Part shown: positions 44,847 to 56,961 of the stretch, in pieces
How the letters are laid out: each line of letters opens with the position of its first letter
How positions within the stretch are numbered: the first letter of the stretch is position 1
From: Boesenbergia rotunda
Lineage: Eukaryota > Streptophyta > Magnoliopsida > Zingiberales > Zingiberaceae
Direction of reading: 5' to 3'
NCBI GenBank assembly: GCA_024364735.1
Contig: JAGFNQ010001114.1
Span: 915,124-979,123 of the forward strand
DNA: 64,000 nucleotides
Made by a program: the position numbers and the translations under genes
The notes under the pieces: generated by a model
The model's input: only the letters and a program-made list of their open reading frames with translations
The model's database searches: none
Told to the model about the DNA's origin: nothing

Positions 44847-47239
44847 GGCAATCGCCTTATGATGTAAACATTTATATTAATAAATGATAATTCACTATTT
44901 GAGTATACATGTTTTGTATATTTGATTGGGATCTTAAACTCATCTACTGAATGTCTGCAATACAACTCACAGCATAAGAAAATTTGTGATGGGATCACAA
45001 CTAGTGATCATCTCTAATGTGCAAATGTGAAGTATTGAAATTATCCCTAGTCGATGAATTGATAAAAACGGACACTATCAATTCTGTTGAGACTAGCATG
45101 GGTTATTCTCTAATCAGCTGATTCTCACTGGCTGGTGACATTGGGATGGCCGGACATAAACATGGATGCTAGTTAAGGGAACTAGTTCATTGGAGTGACT
45201 AGCTATAAGACTTCATATGGGAATCTACATGTAGATATGTCAATGAAGTTCTTACTGCAGCTTAAGTGCGATGTTCCTTTGACTTGCGGTGTTCAAGTCA
45301 TCTTGGTCATGGAGACTTATACTTTAACATCTTAAGCAAGCATCTCCAAGGAGGTGTGGACCCAGGATGATTGGGTATAAGCCGAAGTGCCCGAAGATGT
45401 TTGAACAGCCTACAAAGGATTCACCACTCCTTGCGAGGAGATGTATACCCAGGCCTATCGTCGGATTGTTACTCAAAAACCTCTGACCAGAGTATATCAT
45501 GTTTAGAGTGCGAGTCTCTTAAATACATGAGAGTAATTAGAAATCCAATGGACGAGAAAGACACTACTTGGGCTAGGTGTGACGTAGTCAGCCTAGTGGG
45601 GACTGACACCATAGACCGTGTCCTGAACCAAGTGGGTATAAGGTGGTGAAGGGAATGAGGCACGATTCATTAGAGCTGCTGAAGGGTTTCAGAATAATTT
45701 CTTCTGAGGTCAAACCGTTGATCTTTCGATTAATTGGGGATCATGATGTACTACTAGGTGCCACTCATAATCGTTCTATAATTAGTTAATTATAGACAGC
45801 CAACATAAATCGAAAGCATATTTAGTCACACGCACTACGAGTAATCCGAGGGATTTAAAATGAGTTGAAAATTAGATTTTCCGAACAAGAGAAATAAGTC
45901 GAATCTGAGTTAATCAGAGGCGCAATGGAAACTAAAAATGGCTAAGTCTTTTGAACGCTTTTTGGGCAAATTAAATGAGTTTAATTCGCGATCGGTTCGG
46001 GTCAGTTTTGGCCGGCCAAAGAGGGTGTTAACCCTCCTTGGGTGGCCGGCCAATAAAGGGAGAATAAACCAATTTAATTGGTTTAATTAATAAAATAAAT
46101 CTAGCGCTATTTATTTTATAAATTATGGATGAATAAATTTGTATAAAGAAATTTATATAAATAAATTTGTAGAAATTTATTCTTTTTATGGAAGTTAAAA
46201 TAATCCATGAAATGGTTTATTTTAATTTTATAAAATCAATTATGAATTGATTTTTCCATAATAAGAAATTTTATAAATTTCTTATAAAATTTATTCCATA
46301 ATTTAAAAGAGAAGAAGAATTTGTTTTATTATAAATTAGTTATAATAAGACTCGGCTTAAACGGAATAATTAATAAGAGAATTTATAAGATAAATTTCTT
46401 ATAACTAATTCCGTTAATTCCGTTAATTCGGTTTAGAGGGAGACTTAGCAAAGGAGTTGCTACTATATAAAGGATCCAAAGGCAAGCCCTTATTCCGTAT
46501 CAAGTAATTGAATTAGAGCTCTCCCTCTCTCCCTTCTCTTCTCTTCCCCTTAGGGCCGGCGCCAACATCCTTGAAGAAGGTCTAAGCCGAAAATAGCTTC
46601 TGCTATTTCTTTTGCAAGAAGACGGCGCCACTTATTCTCCATGCATGAAGCCAAACCGAAATTAGCTTCTGCTAATTTTTCCTTCATGCATGGCTACGGC
46701 ATTGTTCTCCATGCATGAAGCCTGCACCGAAATTAGCTTTTGCTAATTTTTCCTTCATGCATGGCTACGGCGTGATGCATGCATGAATATGGGTGTGGCT
46801 CGATGCATGCATGAACAGTAAAGAATTGCAATTTTGCAATTCAACAAAAACAAGCATGGAGGGTTAGTTTCCCTTTCCTCTCTTGATCTTTCTTGTTGTG
46901 CCTATAGAGAATCTAGTAGTTCTCGTCGGCACAAAACTCGTGACTTTGCGAAGTCATCCTGAAGAGAACTCGGCGTGGACGCGAATAGAGGCGGAGCTTC
47001 CAAGGGACGCTACGGTTGGATGTCGTCCCTTACTTCGAGTTACGAGAGGTATAATGTAAATTAGTTTACCTTTTCCGCAAAGTTTTATTTTATGATTATG
47101 TCAACACACTATAAGGTTGCATGCTAGATACGAAGTTAAAATAATTTAGGAAATTATTTTATGCAAATTCTTCCGCTGCACGTAAAAATTTAAAATTTTA
47201 CGAACTCGTATCCTTGTCAACATGCACCCGTTCCCAACA
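44819..47239 (+). repeat. Element H 3' LTR
   Basis: 2,421 bases, TGTTAGTGATATAAGAG to CCCGTTCCCAACA. It overlaps the annotated end of the Pol frame by a few codons. TATA-like TATATAAAG is at 46464-46472. Nearly identical to 37182-39592. Confidence 0.93.
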
Positions 47240-47524
47240 GGCGAGGCACTAGGCCTTCTTTGGCCGTAGCCTTATTGGATCATCAACTCTTTCCTTGACA
47301 AAGCCTTTTATTGAAAATTCATCTTTAAGTTACTTCATGAAAGATTTTGGTCTAACTAATTTGGGTCTTGGATCGGTAGCTTCGGCTAGTTCCACCAGCA
47401 TGGTTTCCCTAACGTACTATCATCTCACCTCCACCCAATACTAGGTTTTTCAAATTTCAATTAAGTCATTTTGTCCTTAGTCTAATAGTCCTAAGTCTAA
47501 GCATGATGATTTGCAGAAGGAAAT

Positions 47525-50500
47525 TGTAACGACCCGAAAATTTTTCTAAATATTTTCTTTAAAATATTGATCATGCCTAGATAGATTCTCGAGGAACATA
47601 GGGATACTAGTAGGAACCTTAGCATGATTATCCATGATTTTCTATATGGAATAAGAAGCTAAGTACTAATGGGCCTTACATGGGCTTTTCTAGTACAATG
47701 GTTATTAGTGGATCTTAGGTAGAATTTAATATAAATAGAAATGGGTTTCAATTAGGAATATTAGCAGGGCTATTGGTGGGCCTTAGGGGGCATTGCCGAA
47801 AATAAAAGAAAAAAAATAAAATAAAATAAAAATAAAGTGCATGTACGAAGGATTGAACCTTGAACCTAATGTATCACCATGCATGTACTAACCAATTCAC
47901 CTAGCAAGGGAGTGCTAGTGGAAAAGGAAGAGGATTTTAGTTGAGGCTAAAGGAAGTGAAGGGTCACCATGAGAGGAGGCATCATGTCTCTTCACTTGCC
48001 CCCTCCATTTGGGTATAAAAGGAGTAGGTGAGAAAGGAAGAGACATTGGAGTTACTCTTCTTCTTCTCTTCTTCCACGAAGGCTATTCCTCTCCTTCTTC
48101 TTCCTTCTTCTAGCCGAAACCCACAAGGGTTTGTCACCCTTAGAAAAGCTTCACAAAGGACTCCATCTTGAAGATCCAAGGCTTTCTACAAGGCTACAAG
48201 GGCTAAGGAGAGGTCTAGGGTCAAGAAGGTTTCTTTTTATTTCTATTCAAGGATTATATCCAAGATAAGGAAAGGTAAGACTCCCTCACCTGTGGTATAA
48301 TGGTTTTCCTTTGATGTTTATCATGATTTAAGTCCTTGTTTAAAGATCTAAGTTGAGAAATCCATAAAGGTTGGCTTCTAGGGTTTCGGCCACCACCATG
48401 ATTCCATGCCTAGGATTAGTTCTAACTCTCTAATGATGTTTCTTATGTTTTCTCATGATGCAAGGGATGTTAATGGTGATTTATGTGAATTTTTACATGT
48501 CTCATGATCCTTGTAAGTTTCGGCCAAGATAGGTCATAGGGCAAGAAGTTAGGGTTAACTCCAAGCAAGGGTTCTAATGGTTTCATATGGGATTATATGT
48601 AAGGTATTAGATGTAAATTAGGAATTTTATGAATTTCTTCATATGTTTGTGACCCATTAGGGTTTCGGCCAAAGTCAAGTGGGAGGGCTAGGATTTAGGG
48701 TTAGCTCTAATTATGGGGTCTAATGGCTTACTATGATATTGTATATAATGTATGGGTTTCCTTTTTACCTATGGGACCTTTTCATGTTGCTTGAATGATG
48801 GGACCTTCTTCTATTGAATATTCGACCAAGATCCTAATCTAGGGTTTGGGATTGGATAAGGTGCAAGGATGCTTGCTCATGGTTTACTATGATGTATGTA
48901 TATGTTTAAGCATGTTGTAAGAGTTTTTATGTTACTTAAAACCTTAGTTTTATGTGTTATATATCATGACTTGTACGTTTAGGTTATGTGCTATATTTAT
49001 TCATGAATGTTTTAAACCATATCTCATGAACACATGTATTATGATGTTGGCTTCATGTTTATGTAGAATGACGCATGTATGATGTTAAATGCCTATGATA
49101 GATATATGGTTATGAAGGTCCATGCATGTGCTATGTTGACATTTTCATGTTTACCCCATGTACCATGATCATGCATGCTTTATGAATTAAAATGCTAATT
49201 ATGTATGTATGCCATGCTTTATGAATAAAGATGATGAATGAAAATGATGTTCATGGCTCTAAGGCATAATGATGTATGCATGACATATTTTATGAATGAA
49301 GATGATGAATGATGATGATGTTCATGCCTTGAGGGCATAATGATGTTATGCATTAAGTATGAATGAGGAAAGGTCAAGTATGCTTATGTCATGCTAAGGG
49401 ATGGGCACCTTAAGCACACCTCAGTTCTGGAACTACCATAGCTGTTCCTACTCTTATGTCATGCTTCATGAAACAAGATTATGTTTATGCTATGTATGTT
49501 CTATGAATGATGAAGCATGTGAAGTTATTTTACTTTATTATGAATGAGCTTGTACCGGATCGAAGTAAGGGTCCAAGGGATGGGCACCTTAAGAACGCCT
49601 CGGTTCTGGACTACCGTAGCTGTCCACGGTTCTGGGACTACCGAAGCTGTCCAACAGGGATGGATACCTTAAGAATGCCTCGGTTTTTGGAACTACCGTA
49701 GCTGTTCCTACCCTAGTAGGTCGAGACTAGCTATCTCGTATTTACTTAGGGATGCGCGCATATGATGTATGTATGTGGTACAAGCCGGGGACCCCCATGA
49801 TGTTATGATTATGTTTAAGTATTTATAATTATGGTTTTCAAATAAGCATTCATACGATATATGCATTTGACTCATGCATTCATTCATGTTATGCATTATG
49901 ACATGTTAAGTATGTTTATGTTTATGTTTATGTTAAGAATTATGACATGCTAAGTAGGTTTATGCTTACGTTCATGTTAAGAATTATGACATGTTAAGTA
50001 TGTTTATGCTTACGTTCATGTTAAGAATTATGACATGTTAAGTATATTTATGCTTATGTTCATGTTAAGAATTATGACATGTTAAGTATGTTTATGCTAA
50101 TTATGTTCATGTTAAGAATTATGACATGTTAAGTATGTTTTATGCTTATGTTCATGCTAAGAATTATGCCATGATAAGTATGTATATGCTTTATGATATG
50201 TCAAGAACTGTGCCATGTTAAGTATATGTTAAGAACGTGATACGTTTATGTTATGCGATATATGTTTTAGTGAGTAGGAAAGAGTCTTACTAAGCCTATG
50301 TGCTTATAGTCTTATTTCATATACCGCAGATCAAGCAAGAGGATACTAGGGGAAGCAGCAGGAAGGGCACGAGTGTATGTGTGGCAGTGACATGGCAAAA
50401 GAAAAAGAGAAAGTTTCTAATAATTATGCTTTGTCACATGTTCTACATTTTGCATATTTCTAATAAGTCTCATGCTATACTTATGATGGTTTGTCTAGGA

Positions 50501-50766
50501 AAAAAAATACCCTTGCTACTTATGTTACTTATGGATGACTTATGGGATGTTTATATCATGATGCTACCTATGATGTTTATATGCGAGGTTACCATGTCAC
50601 CATGTTAGGAATGATAGTTAAGATATGAATGTATGATTTAAGTGCTAGTTGCATGTATGAATTAAGTTTTTAAAATCTTTCGCCGCATTACGAAGTACGT
50701 ATGTATGTTAGCGTAACGCCGCCTGCCGCCACACGAAAGGTGTGGGAGAAAAAGGCGGGCGTTACA
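47525..50766 (+). repeat. Element B 5' LTR, 3.24 kb
   Basis: TGTAACGACCCG to GGCGGGCGTTACA. TATAAAAGG at 48014-48022 is a likely TATA box. Imperfect repeats of GGGATGGGCACCTTAAG with CGGTTCTGGACTACCG lie at about 49400-49720. A minisatellite of roughly 44-base units (TTAAGAATTATGACATG / TTATGCTTACGTTCATG) fills 49890-50220, with at least six units. No gene; the 50300-50608 frame recurs in the 3' LTR but has no coding signature. Confidence 0.92.
48014..48022 (+). promoter_or_regulatory. TATA box, element B LTR
   Basis: TATAAAAGG, about 490 bases into the LTR and followed by a pyrimidine-rich CTTCTTCTTCTC tract, is the best promoter candidate for this family. Confidence 0.6.
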
Positions 50767-50782
50767 GGTTGGTATCAGAGCC
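50767..50782 (+). other. Element B primer-binding site (initiator-Met tRNA)
   Basis: GGTTGGTATCAGAGCC directly follows the 5' LTR. It is the same site as in A. Confidence 0.92.
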
Positions 50783-51029
50783 GTTTGCCATCTCACTACA
50801 CACACATCAAGCCTTTATCCTGCCGCTTCCAAGTAAGTACCTCTATGCATACCTTATTTTCTTTTATGATTCTAGAATATACAAGTATGAATGATACCTT
50901 GTGATAGCGAGTACTTATAGGATAGGCAATATGCACGATACTTTACCTTATTTTTATGAAATCGAATACTTTAGAATGTAATATGGGGGTAGGAATAACA
51001 ATAACTCATATTATCCATACTCGTCCTTT

Positions 51030-52552
51030 ATGAAGGAAAGCATGGCTAGAAGTCAGAGTAACAGGCTTAATGAGACTGCTCCCTCGTCTGACCTGATGCA
51101 ATTAGTGACCCAACTTCAGCGTCAAGTTACTGAGCAGCAGCAAACCATTAATACCTTGATGAACCAGCAAGAACATTCTACTACTCCACCGGCGAACCAG
51201 ACTGCTATACCCGTCGCGCCTACGGTTACGCAAACTCCTCGGACAGGCTCGACCATTGTAGCAAGACAAGAGGCTTATCTGATCCAGTGGTTGAGGCTGA
51301 AACCGAAAAATTTCTCGGGTATTGGCGAACCATGGGACGCCCACGCGTGGTTCAAGACCGTGGAGAGTACAATGGAGCTGCTGGACTGGCCTGAACATGA
51401 GAAGATCAAGTGTGCATCATTCTGCTTTTCTGGAGATGCCAGAATGTGTGGGAAAGGGTCAAGGCCAAGAGACAGGTGAATCAGATAACGTGGTCAGATT
51501 TCGAATCAGAGTTCTTCGAAGAATTCTTCAATATGCGTGTCATCAACAAACACTACGACGAGTTCACGGAATTCCGACAGGGCAATCTCTCCGTCAATGA
51601 AGCTATGAAGAAATTTAATCGACTGGCTCGTCTATGCCCTGAGCTGGTCCGCACTGAGAAAGAAAGGGTCCGACTTATGTTAAAGATGTTGCGACCCGAG
51701 ATAGCTCTGAACGTGGCCGGCGGAGTTAACAGACCACAGACCGCTGAGGAGCTGTTTAGTAGTGCCCTACTCACCGAGCATTACCTGAACAATATCAATC
51801 AGCAAAGGAAGGCATTAAATGAAAGTAATAATCAAGTTCACTCCGGGATTCTCGATTCTTCATTTTTCATTTTCCCTAATGTTCCTTCCTTTCGTTATCA
51901 CTCAGGAGGTCAGAAACCTCAGAGTACCAACGCTAATTGGAAGGGAAACCAAAGTGGTAAACGGCAGCCATGGAACAACTCCCAAGGGGGCCCAGCAAAT
52001 AAACAGTCCAGGTTTCCCCTGTGTGTTACATGCGGGAAAATGCATCCCGGGGAATCCCACAAAGGTATGAATCGGTGTTTCATTTGCGGAGTGGATGGGC
52101 ACATGGCCTCTTACTGTCCTACCAAGAACCAGGCACCTCCTCAGCAGCTTGTTCAGTACCAGAGTGCACCGGCGAAACTACATTATATGCAAGCTGAGCT
52201 GGAAGGTACTCCGATGAGCCAAGAGAGATTGGAGGCTCCACCAACTATGACGGATGCTAGGGTTTTCTCTATTACTAAGGAGGACGCCACGAATCCTTCT
52301 ACGGTGGTCATAGGTCAGATACTTATTTACAGTCAGTATGCTACTGCATTATTTGATACTGGGGCAACGCACTCGTTCATCTCTGTACCCTATACTAAGA
52401 AGATAGATATGTCTCCACAAGTTTTAGACTACAAGTTCTTAACGACTCTGCCTTCGGGAGAAATAATGACATCCACTCACGTGCTGCGTGTTGTGCCAGT
52501 GGGAATCACAGAAAGAGAACTCTACTGCGATCTGATAGTGCTCGACATGTAG
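51030..52552 (+). pseudogene. Gypsy Gag and protease, frameshifted (element B)
   Basis: Gag assembles the particle and binds RNA. The first piece (51030-51479) has a Gln-rich helical N-terminus and the retrotransposon-Gag core (NFSGIGEPWDAHAWF). A one-base loss near 51450 (GAATGTGTGGG) moves the frame to the second piece (to 52552). That carries the rest of the core (ERVRLMLKML), a zinc knuckle CFICGVDGHMASYC, and the aspartic protease (ALFDTGATHSFIS near 52352). A TAG at 52550-52552 interrupts the protease C-terminus (GMDFLSKYGAS follows in another piece). Confidence 0.88.
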
Positions 52553-53242
52553 GATTATGATATCATGGGAATGGATTTTCTGAGCAAATACGGTGCTTCT
52601 ATCGAGTGCCGTAAGCGAAAGGTGGTCTTTCAAACCGAGGCAGAATCTATGTTCGAATTTATCGGAGAGCCGCGGAAAAGAATCTTGAAATTCTTATCTA
52701 CTCTCAAAGCCCGGAAGATGTTAGACAAAGGATACACTGGATTTCTAGCACATGTGGTTGATGTAAGTCAAACAAAGGACTAGAAGATAGAAGATGTTAG
52801 GGTTGTATATAATTACCCAGAAGTATTTCCAGATGAATTACCAGGATTAGCTCTTGATAGAGAAGTGGAATTTGAGATCGAATTGGTTCTTGGTACTAAT
52901 CTGATCTCTAAGGCACCTTACCGTATAGCGCCGGCTGAATTAAAGGAGCTTCAAGAACAGCTACAGGAGTTACTCGATAAAGGATTTATTCGCCTTAGTC
53001 ATTCTCCATGGGGAGCTCTGGTACTGTTTGTGAAGAAGAAGGACGGATCTATGCAAATATGCATAGATTATCGAGCGCTGAACAACGTGACGATCAAGAA
53101 TAGGTATCCCCTTCCGAGGATAGATGACCTGTTTGACCAATTGAAAGGGGCCACCGTTTTCTAGAAAATCGATCTAAGGTCTGGTTATCACCAAGTCAGG
53201 GTAAAACCAGATGACATTCCGAAGACGGCTTTCCGAACAAGG

Positions 53243-54273
53243 TGTTGGAGCAATCGGCCCTAAGATGGTCCGGAGTGACCATAGGTTTAGATGTTTGGGC
53301 AAAGGGTTTAAGTTAGGTTTACGCTTGTGTACTTATATGTGTATGTTGAGTGTGCAGGTTGTACAGGTTACACATATGACTTGACGGGACGGCCTCGGTA
53401 CGGTGAAGGATGGCATGGAGGCAAGCTGGAGGCTTGCGTGCGCATCCGAGGGACCTTGGTGAGCAGGGACGATGAGCTGATGGGCACGGACTTCGAGGCA
53501 TGCGTGAAGGATGGCATGGAGGCAAGCTGGAGGCTTGCGTGCATCCGAGAGACGGGAGCCGAAGATGAAGAGGGCACGAAGGCAACAGTCGAGGCTGCGG
53601 ATGAGGAGTTAGTCGAGTCGTGAGGGTACGAGTGCAGTGTGATTGTACTTGGGAAATCCTAGGGTTTGAGTGCAGAGTGAAATGTACTCAGGAAGGGTAA
53701 CCTTAGGTGCGTGAGTAGACCAGTCGACTGGCCTGGGGGCAGTCGACTGATGGAACTCACAGAAAGGTCTCAGCCTTGGGACCAGTCGACTACCCTGGGG
53801 CCAGTCGACTGGTAGCGGCTGGTGAGTTGGCTAAAATTTGAACGTTAGGGGTTGCAACGGTCGGATTTAGCTGGCACCAGTCGACTGCCCTGGGGGCAGT
53901 CGACTGGTAGCGAGAAATCAGCCCCGAGTCCTATTTAAAGAGGACGTCGTGGTGGCTGAGTTTCTTGACGAAACTTGTCTTGGTTAAGGGCAAGTTAGTA
54001 GTCTTTGTGTCCAGAGCTTTGTTTGGAGTTGTGGTGAGGTTTCTCCACCCACAAGGAGGGACACGTGATAGCCGGAGGTTATCCGGGGAGTGATCCACCG
54101 ACGGATTGTTGGATTAGTCACCCGGCCGGGGTGGATACCAACTAAATCTGGTATTGTTACCATTGTTGTTTATTTTGCATATTATTTCCGCTGCGCTAAC
54201 ATCTGTGTAGAGTTCAACGATTCGAAAAAGTGCATTCACCCCCCCCCCCTCTGCACGCCACATCGATCCTACA
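53243..54273 (+). repeat. Element C 5' LTR
   Basis: 1,031 bases, TGTTGGAGCAATCGG to GATCCTACA. It contains three CAGTCGACTG pairs: 53721/53740, 53783/53802 and 53878/53897, every pair exactly 19 bases apart. TATA-like TATTTAAAG lies at 53932-53940, just after the last pair. The tail from about 54148 resembles the tail of D's LTR (GCATATTATTTCCGCTGCG), not that of C's own 3' LTR. Confidence 0.93.
53932..53940 (+). promoter_or_regulatory. TATA-like box, element C LTR
   Basis: TATTTAAAG lies 25 bases after the last CAGTCGACTG. The corresponding site in the 3' LTR is 57652-57660. Confidence 0.5.
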
Positions 54274-54274
54274 A

Positions 54275-54288
54275 TTGGTATCAGAGCG
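54275..54288 (+). other. Element C primer-binding site
   Basis: TTGGTATCAGAGCG, two bases after the LTR end; initiator-Met type. Confidence 0.88.
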
Positions 54289-54339
54289 AAGGACCGCTCT
54301 TGATCGGACTAACCACCGAGGTAGCATACGCTAGAGGAA

Positions 54340-55963
54340 ATGGAAGGTGAAGGTCCACTTGGGGACGAGATCTACGCACCACCGGCCTATGACAATGATG
54401 ATTTTGCATATTGGAAGGCGAGGATCGAGACGTGGTTCGGAATGGATTGGGCATGCCGAATTGCGCTTGAAGAGTCCTTTGAGGTTCCAAAGGACAAGCA
54501 CGGGAAGAAGCTTCGTCCTAGATATTAGAACAAAGAGCAACAAGAACAATTCCGGGCCAATAAGAAGGTAACAAATATTTTGGTTGATATATTACCTAAC
54601 GACATCTTGAGTTGTGTAGGGTCATATCAAAGTGCATGTGAATGAATTATGGAGCAAGGTGAAAGAGTATCTTGAGACTCCTACAAAAATTCAAGAGCCT
54701 AAGGAGAAAAGCCCCGTGATTCAAGAAGAGGAAGAAGAAAGTGAAGAATCGTCAACCTCCTCAAGAGATGAAGAGGAAGAGGTCTCCACTTCAAGGATTG
54801 AGGGAGAGGAGAGACCCTCACCTACACATGATCAAGAGGAAGTCTCCACTTCATCCAAGGGTGAAGAGGAAGTCAACCAAGCTTCAACCTCCACCAAAGC
54901 AAGGGCTAAAGACCACATTGTATGCTTTGGGTGCAATGAAAAGGGGCACTACAAGGATAAGTGCCCACTAGGTAAGAAAAAGGAGGTACACCCTAAACCC
55001 ATTGTAAATTCCTTTAAAGCTAATGTGGGTTGTAGAATTGGTGAAGTTCAAGCTAAAAGGAAGAAGATTCGATGCTTCACATGTGGAGAACTAGGGCATT
55101 ATCACACTAAATGCCCTAGAAAAGGTGAGCTAAAGAAGATGGAAAATCTAAGAAGATGGGAAAAAGAAGAAAGAAGGAAGAGAAGAAGCTCACAACAAGG
55201 AAGGACTACAAGGGTAAGGGAGGTACCCTCTAACCCTAGTTTAAAAAGAAATTCGATTTCAAGTTCTTCTTTACATGTCAAGAATCATGTTAATTACCCA
55301 CCCATGCATGCTAGAACTCATGAGAATTGTTTATTTGTGCATAATCATGGATTTAAGTACAATGATAGGAATAAGGATAACAAGGTAGATATATATCCTA
55401 AGAAAAGCATGCATCATGGTAAATCTAAGACCTGTATATCCAAGGCTAAAGGCATTAATCCCAAGGGAGGGAAACAAATGCCTAAGAAAATGGGTAGTTC
55501 TAGGAATATCCAAAATAGGCATGTGGATTCTAGGTTTAGGAACCTAGAATGGGAAAATCAAGCTTTAAGGGAAAAGCTTGAGAGGTTAGAAAAAACCCTA
55601 GAGAGATTCACTATTGGATCTAAGGGTTTGGACATGGTGTTGGGTGGTCTAAAACCCAACAATGATAGATCGGGTCTAGGATACCGATCTAGAGTCTCCC
55701 ATGCCAAGGAAAAGAGATATGCTAGGGTAACACATGATTATGGCAAGAAGGGGGAGTGCAAGAATGGCAAGGGAATGCCATCAAAAGGAAAGGAAAAGGT
55801 CTTAACTAAGGACAAGGGGTCCAAGGTTAAGAGGGTTGAGTTCGTAGGCCAAGAGTCACTGGAGGTTCACCGGTGTGGTTTAGCATTTGTTGAGTCACCT
55901 AGGGAGGTGGCTAGGGCTAAGAGCTCAAGGGAGAGCTCTAGAAGCCTTTGGGATATATGGTGA
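54340..55963 (+). pseudogene. SIRE-like Gag with two zinc knuckles (element C)
   Basis: The N-terminal piece (54340-54528, YWKARIETWFGMD) is UBN2/copia-Gag-like and ends at a stop. A frame change leads to the main 443-codon piece (54632-55963). That has an acidic Ser/Glu/Thr-rich stretch (residues 30-95), knuckle 1 CFGCNEKGHYKDKC (about 99-112), knuckle 2 CFTCGELGHYHTKC (about 147-160), a basic region, and a coiled coil followed by FTIGSKGLDMVLG, the Gag C-terminal motif also seen in G (FTSGSKGLDMILG). Two knuckles instead of one are unusual for copia Gag. The lack of pol means it would need a partner element. Confidence 0.85.
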
Positions 55964-56961
55964 ATTGACCTTAGGACGGGTGCTCCTAGTGGTCTAGATG
56001 GACCATGGAGTGTGCCAAAAGAATTGGAGACGGACTTGAGTCTCAATTCTTGTGTTTTGGCATGGTGTTTTTGAGTTTCATGCATGGAAATATGACATTG
56101 GGGTCATATTACATGAAAATTGGTTTTTGGTGTGTAATTGCCATGTAAATCAATGCTAGGGATGCATTGTGGGGTGACATGGGCAAAGACATCAAGAGGA
56201 AACCAAAACTAGAACTTTAGGTCAAGGTTTGATTGAAGTTTTTGGCTAGTTTTGGGTTTTATGTCAAACTTGGGAATTGTGATAGATACATTTTGGAATG
56301 TATTGTTCCCAAGTAGATATGGGTACCACAAACCTCTCCACAAAATTTGGAAATTTTTAGAGATTTATGAAATTTTTGGCGCATTTCTGAAGTTCGTCAG
56401 AAATGCTGAAATTTCAGACTTTCAGAGTATCAGTCGACTGCCATTTTGGCAGTCGACTGGTCAAGGCCAATTTTTTTATCAACAGCTGGTTTGGTATTCA
56501 AATGATGTAAAACAAGTGTATGGGGGGCTAGTATACATTGTTTATGGTCATTGGGGATTGAAAGAACCAATAATTGGGATATTGTTGGGTTCTTTTTGAT
56601 GTTAGGCAAAGGGGGAGAAGTGTTGGGTTTATGTTGGGAAACCAAACACTCCTTTGCTAGAAACCCTAGGTTTAGGGGGAGCTAAGATTAAGGGGGAGCA
56701 TGGTTGCTCCGTTCTTGGCGTAAGGGGAACCTTGGAGAGGTTCTTAAAAAGCCTTTGTAAGTCCAATGTTGGGGGAGCTTGGGAGAAGCTTTAAAAAGCC
56801 CGTTTCGGAAAATTCCTAACTTGGAGGGTTAGGTGTGGGATGCCTTGGGATAGGATCCAGTTATGCATTGCATATGCATTCATTTAGCATGGTTTTTGCT
56901 ACTTACTACTATCTTGCTTTCCTAACTTAAACGGATTGCCAAACATCAAAAAGGGGGAGAT
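55964..56961 (+). other. Element C 3' non-coding region with an internal CAGTCGACTG hairpin
   Basis: 1 kb without a supported gene. At 56431-56459 lies a perfect hairpin, arms CAGTCGACTGCCA and TGGCAGTCGACTG around TTT, with the same 19-base pitch as in the LTRs. It ends in the polypurine tract. Confidence 0.8.

Larger units (their letters stand above)
37182..47239 (+). mobile_element. Element H: Ty1/copia retrotransposon, full length
   Basis: It has two LTRs (37182-39592 and 44819-47239), an initiator-Met type primer site, a long leader, gag-pol and a polypurine tract (AAGTGGGAGTTT before 44819). It is flanked by the 5-base duplication GGCGA (37177-37181 and 47240-47244) inside element G. 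The two LTRs differ by only a few substitutions and one short duplication (CCGTTAATT near 46420), so insertion is young relative to G. The coding region nevertheless has several disabling changes that it may have carried before insertion. Confidence 0.95.

Noticed and set aside
49890..50220. A direct-repeat array in B's LTR considered as a CRISPR-like array
   Set aside because: Units are contiguous imperfect 44-base repeats without unique spacers, inside a plant LTR. It is a minisatellite.
53319..53623. Opposed ORFs of about 90-100 codons at the start of C's LTRs (also 57014-57343)
   Set aside because: GC-rich LTR segment with duplicated blocks (GGATGGCATGGAGGCAAGC) that is open in both directions; no conserved domain, and the D counterpart is not homologous as protein.
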